From Lunularia cruciata (lineage: Eukaryota; Streptophyta; Marchantiopsida; Lunulariales; Lunulariaceae), in NCBI GenBank assembly GCA_948567375.1, contig OX419761.1, positions 26,786,501 through 26,850,500 on the forward strand: a stretch of 64,000 nt of DNA, written 5' to 3'. The notes under the pieces were generated by a model that was given only the letters and a program-made list of their open reading frames with translations, was not told the origin of the DNA and did not search any database. Positions 34,461 to 45,861 of this stretch are shown here, one piece after another; position 1 is the stretch's first letter, and each line of letters opens with the position of its first letter. Both the position numbers and the translations under genes were made by a program.

Positions 34461-35198
34461 TGTAATACTCCGAGGACAAGAGAAGAGAGAAAACACGGAT
34501 TGCACACTCAAACATTTGATGCCCCAAGGGAGCACCTTCTCTTTATTATATAGACAAAGAGGATCTCCTCCAAGGAAGCTCCACCATAGGCTTAGGGACA
34601 CAGATAGGTGACATGTCAGCAAGCTCCACCCTTGGATTACTTACTTGGATGGGTGATATGTCTGGTCTAGGTCCTATCTGGTTGGTCAAACAAGCTTTGA
34701 CTAGAAGGAATCTTTTAGGGAATCTTCCTATAGGAATCTCAAAATCACATGAGTAAGGTACCGTTGGAAAGCTCTCAATGAGACAAAGCAGGGGGAGTGA
34801 AAGTTAGCCTTACCCTTTTTGGGGAAGGATTCTACATATTTTCGAGGCCTAATTCATCAGTTTAGGCTTCCAAAATTGCCTTCAAAGATTTCAGGTATAT
34901 TTTGGTTCCTACTCTATTAGTAGAAGTCCCCTTTTAGTGACACCTCTTACTGATCTGTTTATTCCATCATGTGTAACATCCTTCCAGATGTTACCAAACC
35001 AATTCTCACCTTTAAATCATATGTCTAGCTATTGGTTCTAAGGTTCTCAAGTCTATTTTGGTTTTTGCCCTATAAGTAGAAGTACTCTTTTGGTGATACT
35101 TCTATCTTATCTATTTTGACCATCATGTATAACATCATTCTAGATGTTACCAAACCTAATTTCACATCTAGATCATATGGCTAGCTCTTGGTATTACA
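34461..35198 (-). repeat. 3' LTR of a minus-strand gypsy chromovirus
   Basis: This 738 bp LTR begins on the minus strand with TGTAATACCAAGAGC at 35198 and ends ...GAGTATTACA at 34461. It is preceded, on the element side, by a polypurine tract (AAAAGGAGGGAGGTA, just above 35198). It contains a TATA box and the GGTGCTCC-TTGGGGCAT signature shared with 32257-32931, 37764-38190 and 50198-50599. An internal direct duplication with a period near 156 bp spans about 34908-35190. Confidence 0.88.
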
Positions 35199-35229
35199 TA
35201 CCTCCCTCCTTTTAAGACGCAACATCCTC

Positions 35230-36760
35230 GTTGTGCAATTGTTGCTCAAATGCTTGCACCAACATAGGTGCATGTGCCAAATTGGCAGCGGGCTCCCAGG
35301 TGGCTTCATAGAGGGGGTAACCTTTTCATTTTACTTGATAGTCCACCCACGGATGGCGAGTACCACGCATGCATTTTTGGAGAATCCGCTCCACTTTATA
35401 TTCCTCTATGCCATCAATGAGTGTCGGAGAAGGTCGAATGTCTTGTGTGGAATGACCCTGGCCTGATAGGGGAGCATATCTGCGTAGTTGGGAGACATGG
35501 AACACTGGATGGATCTGCATGTGTGGTGGTAGCTCAAGGTGATAGGCCACAGTGCCGATGCGACAAAGAATTGAGAAAGGCCCAATAAAATGAGGTCTGA
35601 GCTTATGAGGTCCAACTAATGTGAGGTTGGTTGTCAATAGCCACACTTGATCCCCAACATTGAACTCCATGTGCCTACGGTGTGCATCAGCATACTGCTT
35701 TTAACGATTTTGCACGATCTATAATTTGTGCTTGGTGCTCTCCACACCTTGTTGGATTCTAGAAACAAATGTGTTGACTGCATCGACCTTGGTAGCAACT
35801 GGACTGATCTTCATCAAGCTAGAAGGTGTGAAGGGATGCTCACCATACATGAGGAAGAATGGAGTCACTTGGGTGGAGGCATTCACTGAATTATTGTAAG
35901 CAAATTCCACCAACGGGAGTAGGGTGTCCCACCTCTCTTGCTCTTCTAAGGTGAAGCCGCGTAACATGTCTTCAATTGTGCGATTAGCCCGCTCTGTTTG
36001 GCCATCTGTTTGTGGGGGGTAAGTTGTGGACATGGCAAACTTGGTTTTGAAGAAACCAAAGAGTGTTTGCCAAAACAAACTGGTGAATTGGGTGCCTCTA
36101 TTGGTGATGAATACTCTAGACAAGCCATGGTGAGCAAAGACTGCATCTAAGTATAATCGAGCTAGTTGTGGAGCGGTCACCTCCTTGGTGGTATGGCGTA
36201 CATGAATCATTTGCTGAGCCAGTCCACAAAGACCACAATGGAGTCAAACCATGAGGTCATCTTGGGTAATTCACAGACGAGATCCATACTCACTTGTTCC
36301 CAACATTGGGTAGGAGTGGAGAGAGGTTGAAGGAGCCCTTCAAGAGCTTGATTAGAAGCTTTATTCTATTGACAAAGTAGGCAGCTACGCACATAGTCCA
36401 TCAAGTCCTTGCTCATCTTGGGCTAATAGTAATGGCACTTGACTTCATCCAAGGTCTTGTCCACTGTGATATGAGCTGCAATGGCCAAATCATGATATTC
36501 CGCTAGAATGGTGGTGCATAATTCTGGGACATTTGGGATCTATAATCTGCCATCCCAAAAGGTGAGTCCTTGGGTGCTGGTGACACCTTTGGATGATTGT
36601 GCTTCTACAATCTGTGGATCAGTTTTTGTAGCAGCTAGAATCTCTTGCCAAAATTTAGGGTTAATCTTAACCTTTGCCACCAAGTTGTTGGCCATTGGCA
36701 TGCGGGTGAATGCATCTGCAAGTTGCTTTTTACCTTCCACAACCCATCAACCCATCTAAG
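35230..36760 (-). pseudogene. Gypsy chromovirus integrase and chromodomain remnant
   Basis: From high to low coordinate: end of RNase H (KKQLADAFTRMPMANNLV), zinc site (EYHD...AAH...C..C), SMDLVCELPKM with the first Asp, ITNRGTQFTSLFWQTLFGF where the second Asp is Asn, TTYPPQTDGQTERANRTIED with the Glu, FAYNNSVNASTQVTPFFLMY, GDQVWLLTTNL (GPY/F region) and chromodomain EEYKVERILQK...ATWEPAAN. Stops interrupt it several times; one replaces the conserved Trp of the chromodomain WKGYP motif. RT is missing. The LTR at 34461-35198 lies directly downstream in minus orientation. Confidence 0.92.
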
Positions 36761-37763
36761 TTCCACAACCCAAGTGTCAGAGTGGTGAGCTTGTCAAGCA
36801 CATCCTACATTGCTTAGCCAATCCATGGCTCACAATTCTAAGTCAAAAAATTCAAGTCCATAGCCTAACCAAACACCTAAATTTTGAATGCCTTTGACAT
36901 TGCTAATAAGACAATAATGATAGTACAAAAACACATTGCTTGCTCTCTTTCATCAATGTTGAGTTCCACCAACTGTTATTATTGTGAGTCCTATACAAGT
37001 CAAGGAACTCATGGGAGGTTAGGAAACTTATGAGTGTTGGTAAATTGACTTTGGGTTAGCTTACAAGGTTAACCATTACCATAGGTGACCTATCAACCAC
37101 TCATACCATTTGAAGCTAGTGCCCAACATCCAAACTATCATCAACCATAAGGTGTGCTAGATGCTAAACTCTATCATGTGCACATTGTAAAACCTCTCTA
37201 TGTAAGAGATTTATCTACCAAAAAAAAGATAATATGCCCAAGATCCAACTCTAGTTACACTCAACAATTGTGTAGGGCAAATCTAAGATTGGATCTTATG
37301 TGTACTTGCCATCACTTGTGTGCAAGAGTCACCCATCAAAGGGATATTCTCCAAATTGCATGCTAAAAGACTACTTGATGAACCTAGAGATGTCAAAACA
37401 TAAAGATAGGTCCCAACACATACAAGAATGGGGATCTTGCAAACCCTATCCTTGGCCAACACGAATATGTTGTTGACATGGCCATCCAAAAATCACCAAT
37501 GAGTGGTACCATGCCTCTCAAGATCTCATGCTCCCAACAAGGAAATGTTGGATTGTTGGATCTTTGGGTAACCCCTAACTAATAGAACCAATAATAACTC
37601 AAGATACTTGTGTAACATGGTGTATACAAACTTGTCTAGTTGTCTCATCCTTCTCCACATACAAGTACCTTTGAAACCACATGCTTGCTTGCAATATCTT
37701 AGCTTGTCTAACGTTGATCCCACCAAATAACTCCAATATGCATACTCCCTCCATTATATATTG
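36761..37763. other. Unassigned spacer between gypsy remnant and LTR copy
   Basis: About 1 kb without recognisable coding motifs. If 37764-38190 were the 5' LTR of the chromovirus, gag and RT would have to be deleted here; no primer-binding site is visible next to that LTR, so the link is unproven. Confidence 0.4.
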
Positions 37764-38190
37764 CTATAATATTCCAAGGATAAGAGTACACTCAAGAGAA
37801 AACCTAGTAGAAGAAACACAAAGTTTCACACTCAAAAGTCTGATGCCGCAAAGGAGCACCTTGTTTTATTATATAGCAAAGAGGATTCTCTCAAATGAAG
37901 CTCCACCCTTGGATCAGATACATGGATTGGTGATATGTCAGCAAGCTCTACCCTTAGATTATTTGTATGCATAGGTGACATATTGGCTCTGGTCCTATAT
38001 GCTTGGTCAAAGAAGCTTTGACCAGAGCAAATCTTTAGGGAATCTTCTTATAGGAATCTCAAAATTGTATGGGAGAGGAACAATTGGAAAGCATTTGATT
38101 AGAAAAAGGAGGGGAAGAGTAGAGTGGAGGAAAGACACGCCTCTTCTTTTCTAAGAGGCAATTTGCACATTTTCAAGGCCTAATTCATCC
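37764..38190 (-). repeat. Truncated LTR copy of the same gypsy family
   Basis: It matches the promoter-proximal half of 34461-35198: ATATTCC-AGGATAAGAG, GATGCCGCAAAGGAGCACCTT, a TATATAGCAAAGAGGAT segment and GGCCTAATTCATC at the right end. The distal 300 bp or so of the LTR is missing. No target duplication was found. Confidence 0.75.
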
Positions 38191-39232
38191 ATATATGCAG
38201 AAGCAAAAAATTTAATATTTGCACACAGGTCAAGACTAGAGTAGACAGACCTTTAATTACCTATGGTGTCTCCTTAAGGATGACTACAAGCAGAGCCAAG
38301 ATCCAGTATATATGATCCGGTACATATATGCTTGGTATCAAAAGCAAATGTCACCAAGAATAAATATTTAACTGAAAAGAACCAAGAAATCACTTGTAAA
38401 TGGACGCAGGGTGAGGTAGGAGCATGCGTGAAAAAAAGAAACTTAAATGTTACCAGAGAAACAAGATCATGGTTATGAAATAACCATGATCAAGATGCAT
38501 AAACTTAAATTAAGGTTAGTCTATTGGCATTTTGTCTTGTAAAAGAGCGTAACTTCTTGAGTTGGTGATAAGTGAGTATTCTCTTAATGCTACTAAGCCC
38601 TAAATGATACTCCATTCAGCTGCTACACTTGAAATTGCTGCTGCTTCCCAATTCTCTTCAAGGTAAGGATGGTTTGTGAGCACCTTAGAGATTGCTTCCA
38701 GGCAGATGATCCTTCTAGTGGTTTTACCAAGTTGTTTTAGGTGGCTATAGTAGTAGCAAGAGGAGACATTCCTATGTCTGTTAGTTGGGTGTTAGGTGCT
38801 TGTTGACTTCTCGCAATGGAGAAGGACACGAGAGGCATTAGACCAATTGCTATTGGAGAGATATTTTTGCGTTTGGTCAGTCGTACCATTGTCTTTCAAC
38901 ATCATTTTCACTTTTGACAGCACCTTCGTCCACATCAGTTTGGAGTAGCTACACTTGGAGGATGTGAGGCTATATCTCTAGGCATTAGAGCACTCCTAGA
39001 TATCCATCCGGAGTGGGTCGTCCTACAGGTGGATGTTGAGAATGCTTTTAATAGCGTCTCATGTGCATCAATCTTTAAAGAGCTTAGGGAGGCTGGTGGA
39101 TCCTTGGCGAGTCTCATTCCTTTTGTGCAGCCTTTTTATGGCTCTCCTGCTTCCCTTTACTACCAGCATGGTGGTTCATAGGAGGGAGTCACCGTCTTGG
39201 AGTCAGCTGTTGGTACACATTAGGGAGATCCT

Positions 39233-39246
39233 TTGGGGGGGGGGGG
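39233..39246 (+). other. G-homopolymer frameshift in the RT gene
   Basis: A run of about 13 G residues lies directly after the GDPLGG motif, where the reading frame passes from frame 2 to frame 1. A slippage or assembly length error here would explain the shift. The motifs on both sides belong to one RT domain. Confidence 0.75.
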
Positions 39247-41064
39247 CCCTTATTTTCCATGGCTCACTTTAGAGCTCTCCTATCTACTACTTTGGCAATG
39301 CCTGGTTGTGTATTTCATTCCTTGGCAGATGATACACACATCGTAGGCCCTGTAGATCAGATTAGGCAGGCCTTTGACTACTTGAATACTGAGCTACATC
39401 TAGTAGGCTTGAGAGTCAAGGTGTCAAAGTGTAGGGCATGGTCCCCTTTAGGTATCCCTCCCCACCTTGAGCTTCCCGAGGGGTGTATCACATCCACAAA
39501 TGGACTTTGTGTTCTTGGAGTGCCAGTAGGATTGGAGGATTTTGTCACACGCTTCTTGGACACTGCCCTTGCAGAGGATGTTCTCCATGTGGATGACCTT
39601 CCATTACTAGGAGATCCGCAGGTGGCATTTGGTATACTCTCTCCTAGTATTGCTCGTCGACCATCCTACCTCATCTGTACAGTTCCTCCCTCACCGTCCT
39701 TCCTATCATGTCTGAGAGCATTTGATAGGAGGGTTATGGGAGTCTTTGGTGATATTGGACTAGGGACTTTTGAGTGTGTGATAGGGGATTTTTCACGTAG
39801 ACAGACGGCTCTACCAATCTCATGTGGTGGGGTTGGCTTGCTTTCTATGGAGGAGATGGCACCTATAGCGTTTTTGGGTAGTTGGGCTCTCTTGGCACCC
39901 CTACTTTCCTCTAGTTTTATGGTTGCTGATAGGTCGGTTTTGGAGACTTATGTGACAAAGGTGGAAGGAGGATCCTTTTCTCTCCATGTGTTATTGCGGC
40001 AGACAAGAGATAGTCTATCCCCACGAGCACGAGACGGTTTTCCACCATTTGTTTCACTATTGTCAGATTGGACTAGAGGTCTACAGTCTTCCTTGACAGA
40101 GCGACAGTGTGAGCATACGCTACATTCTCTCTTAGTTGACTTGTCCATTCCTCATGCTACTAGAGCACTCTTGCTCCGGCAAGGGTGCAGGCTTGTGGAT
40201 CCTAGCTCGACCGTGCATTAGGGCTTTCTGACTCGCACCGGCTACTTTCTCTACAGCGATGAGGTTTCGCCTAGGTTTGGTCCACCCATCTGCATCTTCA
40301 CTACTCACTTGTGAGTGTGGTTTTACACTAGATGCAACGGCGGTCTACATGACACGGTGTCCTTTTGGAGGACAAAGGATAGTTACCCATGATGCCATTA
40401 GAGACATAGTGTTTGCTATGGCGCGAGAGAGTGGATACTTGGCTTGGAGGGAGCATTCGTATGCTTTGCAGACAACACGTGTCAGGGCAGACTTATACTT
40501 GGTCCGAGATGATCAGGTGACAGTAGAGGATGTCGTGGTCACGGACCCTACGCGGGATACAGTTTCAGAGGGAGTGATTACCCATCCCCTTGGATGGGCG
40601 GCGAGTGCAACATCAGGTCGCAAGGTCTCCAAGTATAGGGGCATTGTAAAAGACCGAAACCAAGGAGAGAAATAGGAGAATGGAAACTCACATTGGGACA
40701 CTTGAATGAGTGAAAACTCCGAAAACTCCATATTGTTACAGGCATGCAGTGAGGTCACCTCTTTGTTCCTCTAGCCTTGGAGTTATATGGAGCGAAGGAC
40801 ACGGCATTTGACACATTTGTTAGGGAATGCGCGAGAGCTTATCATGTTAGGCGTCAGGGGTACCACTCTCACTCTCATACTTTGTAGTATATTTTAGACT
40901 GCGTGTGTCCATTGCTCTACAAAGGGCATTGGATGGTGCAATCCATAGGAGAGCAATCACATTAGGTGATGTTTCTTCCAATGTTCCAGTTGTGTGTAGA
41001 CAGTTCGACTTGCATAGCTCGGATATCTTAGGTGCGGTGGGGCAGATTTCTCATACATACGCTA

Positions 41065-41155
41065 TTGGGGCTTAGCCCAATGTTACCTTTTTTTGTCTCT
41101 CCCTTGTAGGGCTTGATGGGGTCTTCCCATCCTTCATTTTTCCTATGCGGTCGCC
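41065..41155 (+). repeat. 3' tail of the non-LTR element (family reference copy)
   Basis: The stretch from TTGGGGCTTAGCCCAA through GGGCTTGATGGGGTCTTCCC to GCGGTCGCCTTTT is repeated, in truncated form, at 3602-3684 (-), 3897-3978 (+), 3989-4056 (-) and 53706-53807 (-). Here it follows the RT/endonuclease gene, so it is the probable 3' UTR that the reverse transcriptase recognises. Confidence 0.8.
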
Positions 41156-41462
41156 TTTTTGTTCAAGGACTTCAAACCCTCTTCTACCGAACTACATTAG
41201 GACGAAAAGAGACCGGAAAATCAGGTTAAAGCTTCAGTTTGACCGGTCATGGCAGTGCTCGTGGCTGGGGACAAAGGATCTGAAGAAAAGGAGACACCTT
41301 AGGAGAATTTACGTAGCGAGGCATTTGGGCTTACTCTGTCCCACTGATCTGTATTGAAGGAGCTAAGAACGCTATAGTTTCACAACCCAATTTCTCCGGG
41401 AATCGGTGAAAAGAGTCTGATGCGCGAATGAGGTGAAGCTTCTGGAGAAGCCTGTAGAAGTC

Positions 41463-43024
41463 ATGGCGACCACCAGCACAACAACGAATAGCGCCGCTAA
41501 GGCAGCAACTGCAGAACGGACTGCCCAGGTCATCACGACCACAGCACAACTCATGCGTCAACTTCGAGAATCCTCGCATTCCGAGGCAGGTTTTCTTCGC
41601 TTCTCGCGATATCCATTGTTGTGTTTATTGAACTTTGCGCGTTCATTCTTCCAGGTCAATGGCAATTCGAGCTGACTGTCAATTCTGCTTCTGCACAGAA
41701 TGATAGTTGTGGAGCGAGCCTTTTATTTTGCAGAGGATTTCTATCTATGCTACGATTAGTTCCCTACTTCTCCTGTTGGTGTAATTGTGCGATATCGTGA
41801 TCTCGTAGCTATGAACCACATTCCCCATTGGTTATGAACTGTTGAAATCCTCAGAGTTCAGGAGTTCCTAAGAGAAAGAAGAAATTTGGCATCCTCTAAG
41901 TTGCTGGATGATTAATCTTCGATCGCTAATTCAGCTGTACGGCTTTTTAAGTACTCAAGAAGAGACATTACCACTTGCTTACAAGTTGTGGAAGGTGTTG
42001 GATGGTCGAATTCTAGGTCAAATTGATAAGCACCTCGATGGCGAGTATATATATGCGGATTTCACCCGGGAGGTTGTGAATGAAATATTCATCTTCAGAA
42101 TTGGAAATGTTCTGTTTAGGTGATTGTTCGTGTTGTTAATGTCCTGTTTTGATCTACAGGTTATTGCCCAATTGCCGAAAGAGCTTGCTAACAAGGTCCC
42201 AAACATCAAAAACACTGGCAAGGTGATTGCTTTCTTTCTCTAGCAAGTAGGCTCTTGAAGCAAACTTCACATTCTTACTCTGTCTCAGTAGTTGTTTTTG
42301 CCTGTTGCCTAGCAAATGCATCAAGTAGTTGACAAATCAACCTGAAACCTCAAAAGTGTACAGAAAGATGGCAGATCCATCTGTTCTGTAAATTTTTTCG
42401 AGGGTTCGATGGTTGATTGATGTGTTGCCGTGCTTTGTTATGGCACCTAACACGGCATATTTCTTTAGGCGCGGATTGAAAATTTGGTTCTACAGAGTTT
42501 TTATTGGTTTTGTGAAAGTTTTGGCAAGTCCCCTCATCTATTCTCGTACGTCCTTTATTTTGACCTTGATCGGTAGTTGTTTCCATCTTTCTTCCAAGCT
42601 ATTTGAAAATTTGATACTCTTCAAAGCGGTCTTGTTCTTCAGAAGCATTTATCCATTTGTGAAAGGCGCTGAGATAGTAGAACCTACTCCGTGTATATCT
42701 ATCGAGTAACTGGAACCAGTCAACTGAACATTCTAGTCGTGTTACTGACTGTATTCCTGATTCTGTCTGGTTTATTTTCAGCTGCTGTATCAAATGCCAT
42801 CGGTTGTTCTGTCTCTAGACTCGCACATGGAGAGTGCACTTACAAGGTGAATAAGAGAAGTTTTTGTTTTCCATGTCGAGGACGTCATTTGTGTGTTTAT
42901 GACCTTTCATTTGAATGCACTCGGCAATGAATTTCTCAGCAGTGTAATAATCGTTCCTTACAGTGCATCACACTTGGCGAAGTTGAAGGAAGCTCTCGCG
43001 ACAGGTGATGACTCCAAGCGTTAA
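41463..43024 (+). CDS. TOM2B-like protein
   Basis: Small plant protein resembling Arabidopsis TOBAMOVIRUS MULTIPLICATION 2B, a host factor named for its role in tobamovirus multiplication; its ordinary cell function is poorly known. Exons: 41463-41585, 42160-42222, 42782-42846, 42964-43024, giving 103 aa (the Arabidopsis protein is about 120). Recognisable core: LPKELANKVPNIKNTGK, then LLYQMPSVVLSLDSHMESAL and SASHLAKLKEAL. The N-terminus is Thr/Ala-rich with AQLMRQLRESSHSE. The end of exon 1 is uncertain. A GC donor (GAG|GCAGGT at 41586) keeps phase 0 with exon 2; a GT donor at 41654 also keeps phase but adds 23 unlike residues; the GT at 41590 breaks phase. The dead non-LTR element ends about 300 bp upstream, so it may sit in the promoter. 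Confidence 0.8.
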
Positions 43025-44674
43025 CAATATTTCATGAAAAAGTCAAGCCCGAAAACCAATCAGCTAACTTTAGTGATAACCTTCTTCAATCATCACTTTA
43101 TTCTTGAGAAGAGATACTACGATTACCGAGGGGAAACAACATACGTACAGCGACAAGATTGGTGGAATACTCTTTCTGTGCACTAGCTTAGACGAGACGA
43201 GGCCCTCCCTAACGGCGGAAAATTACGGATTCACAAGTAGCAAGATCAAGTATCATAAGATCTCTATGGGGTTCAAACGCTCGTGGGTTAAGGAGCTGAA
43301 ATAGGGTGTGAACACATTTCCTAGGGTACCGTCCAACTTACAAGAGAAATTAGTCATGTAACTTGTATGTTTCTATAGCAATGCCATCTTCTATACGCAA
43401 GGAACTGAATGCAGTATCCGTAAAAGTGAATGCAAAGAATGCAAGGCAAATGCATGAACTTCGTTTCGTAACGGGTGAAGTTCGCAGAGTGACTTAGTGC
43501 CCCGTACTCTTGTTCGCATAGCTAAGTAGATCTTTACAACTCGCACTAGATTTTTATCTTTCACCATCTTGAGGAACCGTCCCGCCCATGGTTGCACATG
43601 TAATGATCAATTGATAATTTCTCCGTATGGCTGGATCGTCTACCAGAATCAATTGATGAAGATGCTGCATCCCAACATCAACTCTCTACAAGTTCTCATG
43701 TTTGACCAGCCTGCCAGTATCCTAAACACGGGTAAATGGAAACAATTGACGCATAGAGTTTTCAGTCGCAAACTCGTTGCGCCTCATCTCTTGGAATGAC
43801 CAGCTCCTTGACATCGTACTTCCAGGGTACGACTTCCAAAGCCATTTATCATGCCCTTGAGTTTGCACTACAGATCTTGAGAAGTAAAGAAAGAAGAATG
43901 TCACAATTCATCTGGTTTAGAACCCTTGGCAGTTCTGAGCCAGATATTCTCGGCCTACGGTGTCTACACTCGAGAGATCTATCATCCACATAGTTCAAGA
44001 ATAGACTTAACGTACACCGTCAGCTGCATGAGCTGTTCACTGAACTAACAATCTTCTCGTGTGGGTATTTTTCGACCGTAGCTTTTGATCTGTCCCAAGC
44101 GGGTTTTCGTAGGCACGGTGGCAGTGTGATTTTGTCAATACACCTCAATTTCTTGTCAATTTATTTACTTATGCTAAACACCACTTCATTGTCTTGTCTT
44201 CGCTCTCGGGAATCAGGGACATGAGAGAACTCTCGCATGCGTCTGCCGGCCAACTCCTGCACGCAGAAAATGCCGGCGGTGACTGGCACTGAGGATTGCA
44301 TAGAATTCCCAAGTACAGACATGTCATAGAAGTCCAGGTGATCTAACTATGTCTGATTTAAGCGTTATAAGATATGCAGAATGAGCAAGTACTTCTCGCT
44401 GACCATGAACTGGATGAGACTTCGTGAATCTGTGAAGCCAGATACAGTGGCACGCTCAAGAACTCGGGGAGTCCACGCTTCTGGTATATGACGATGAAGT
44501 AGTAGATCAGGAAGTAGCAGGTGCACAGTTTTAGGTTCTGGTGGGTACAGACTAATAGAAGTAGGGACCCCTAGAGCAGTCCAAATCAATCCACCTTTTC
44601 TACAATCGTCATCACTTTCTTGTTGAAGGTTATAGAGTCCAGACTGAGCACTTTACAGAGGAAAGGAGAGGAAG
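43025..44674. other. Intergenic, no gene supported
   Basis: 1.65 kb between the TOM2B-like gene and the small membrane-protein gene. Several 60-75 codon ORFs occur on both strands without family features. Confidence 0.45.
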
Positions 44675-44902
44675 ATGGGGGTTTATATTCCATACTGCAT
44701 AGAATGTGGAAACGATGACAATCCATGCAGATGCAAATTCATTGGACCATCGGTGGCGTTTGCATGCTTCTGCATTGCAGCTGCAATTGAGTGGCCTGTC
44801 GGAGCTATCGTCTGGTGCTTCCAACCTAGCAAAGGGAACTCTATCATGGGCCATCCTGCCATGACTGTCTACCCCGCAGTGAAGGATATCATCCCCATCT
44901 AA
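44675..44902 (+). CDS. Small conserved Cys-rich membrane protein
   Basis: A 75 aa protein from an ATG in good context. The N-terminus has a Cys cluster (YCIECGNDDNPCRCK, CX2C then CXC). A hydrophobic segment follows (FIGPSVAFACFCIAAAIEWPVGAIVWCF, two short helices split by EWPVG), then a tail ending in MGHPAMTVYPAVKDIIPI. I recall short plant proteins with the same layout (Cys cluster, EWP-G, HPA..VYP, terminal IPI), of unknown function. It appears to be a single coding exon; a CAG acceptor-like site lies about 18 bp upstream, so a 5' UTR intron is possible. The minus-strand 159-codon ORF across it is a shadow. Confidence 0.6.
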   Translation: MGVYIPYCIECGNDDNPCRCKFIGPSVAFACFCIAAAIEWPVGAIVWCFQPSKGNSIMGHPAMTVYPAVKDIIPI

Positions 44903-45709
44903 ACAAGGTGATTTCTTCTCGGTTTTGAATGGCCTGCATATTGGACAGCTGTAGTGGTGTCTTCGACCTTGTTGAAATCTTCTGTTAACACGACGATTAC
45001 TCTCATCTGGTTCTGGTTTTAGCTTTACACTCAAATCATGTGACATTGGAGATGAAGTGTATAATACTAAACTAGAAGTAATGCCTAAGGATAAGAATCT
45101 CGTGAGCAATCGTCTTAGAGATGCAGAACTTCTTTGCCCTCAACTGATTAACTGTAGCCCCTTGATGCAATGGTTTAGTAACGAAGAAGTGGTTGTCACT
45201 AGAATAGCGCACTGATACACAGAAAGTGAGAGTACGTAGAGTACTCGTCCGAAGTACCCGATGAATGGAATTAGAACATATGACTTGAAGAGTATATCTG
45301 ACGCTCCGCACCAAAGATAGCAGATGAAACTTTGTTGAGTAATCTGTCACGTGCGCTGCATCATAGGGACGTCCCAAATTATCTGAAGCATGACAAAGCC
45401 CCGGCAAGGGTTGTATTTCTGCAGATTGTGAGATCGGACCTCAAATCATTTATAGCTGCACCAACATCTGAACTTTTATCGTCAATTGTAAACTCAGAAA
45501 TCTAGTAAGAAAATATTCTGGTGATTTAACCGATCTCTTTCAACTTTCATGGCAAAACCACTGCGGGCATGATTGAAATTGGGTCGACAAGTCGCTGTTC
45601 GTCATCACTGGAAATCTGAATGTTCGTCCAGCAATGTATGTACTGGTGAACTTATGAAGGGAAATCAAGCTACTTGAAATGCAAAGTCCACTCTCTACCG
45701 GAGCAGTAC

Positions 45710-45856
45710 AAAGGAAATGAACACCCACTTAGCTAAGTTGGTACACACAGCCGCAATGATCTCTTTGTCGCTATTTCCCTTTAAAGGAAATGAATACTCC
45801 CTTAGCTAAGTTGGGTACACACAACCACAATTATCACTTCGTCTCTATTTACCTTT
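45710..45856. repeat. 73 bp tandem duplication
   Basis: Copies at 45710-45782 and 45783-45856 begin AAAGGAAATGAA and share CTTAGCTAAGTTGG and GTACACACA. Divergence is roughly 15 percent by eye. Confidence 0.85.
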
Positions 45857-45861
45857 GCTCT

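Larger units (their letters stand above)
38664..41155 (+). mobile_element. Dead non-LTR retrotransposon with RT and restriction-like endonuclease
   Basis: Frame 2 from about 38669 shows EHLRDCFQADDPSSGF, then RPIAIGEIFLRLVSR, then RT motif A (LQVDVENAFNSV, near 39026), motif B (GDPLGG, near 39225) and, in another frame after a G-run, motif C (SLADDTHIVGP, near 39325). A long thumb region runs to 40221. A C-terminal domain (40259 to about 40850) has CECG...H...RCP...TRVRADLYL...VEDVVVTDP, resembling the CCHC plus PD-(D/E)XK-like endonuclease of R2-type elements. The 3' UTR includes the near-palindrome TTGGGGCTTAGCCCAA (41065-41080) and ends near 41155. At least four in-frame stops and two frameshifts kill it. 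No APE endonuclease and no 5' UTR are seen; it is probably 5'-truncated. Confidence 0.85.

Noticed and set aside
37764-38190. 5' LTR of the gypsy element at 34461-36760
   Set aside because: Same family and orientation, but no primer-binding site next to it and no matching target duplication; recorded as an independent truncated copy.
44630-45109. 159-codon minus-strand ORF
   Set aside because: It overlaps the plus-strand small Cys-rich protein, which has the more convincing conserved layout; the ORF itself shows no motif.
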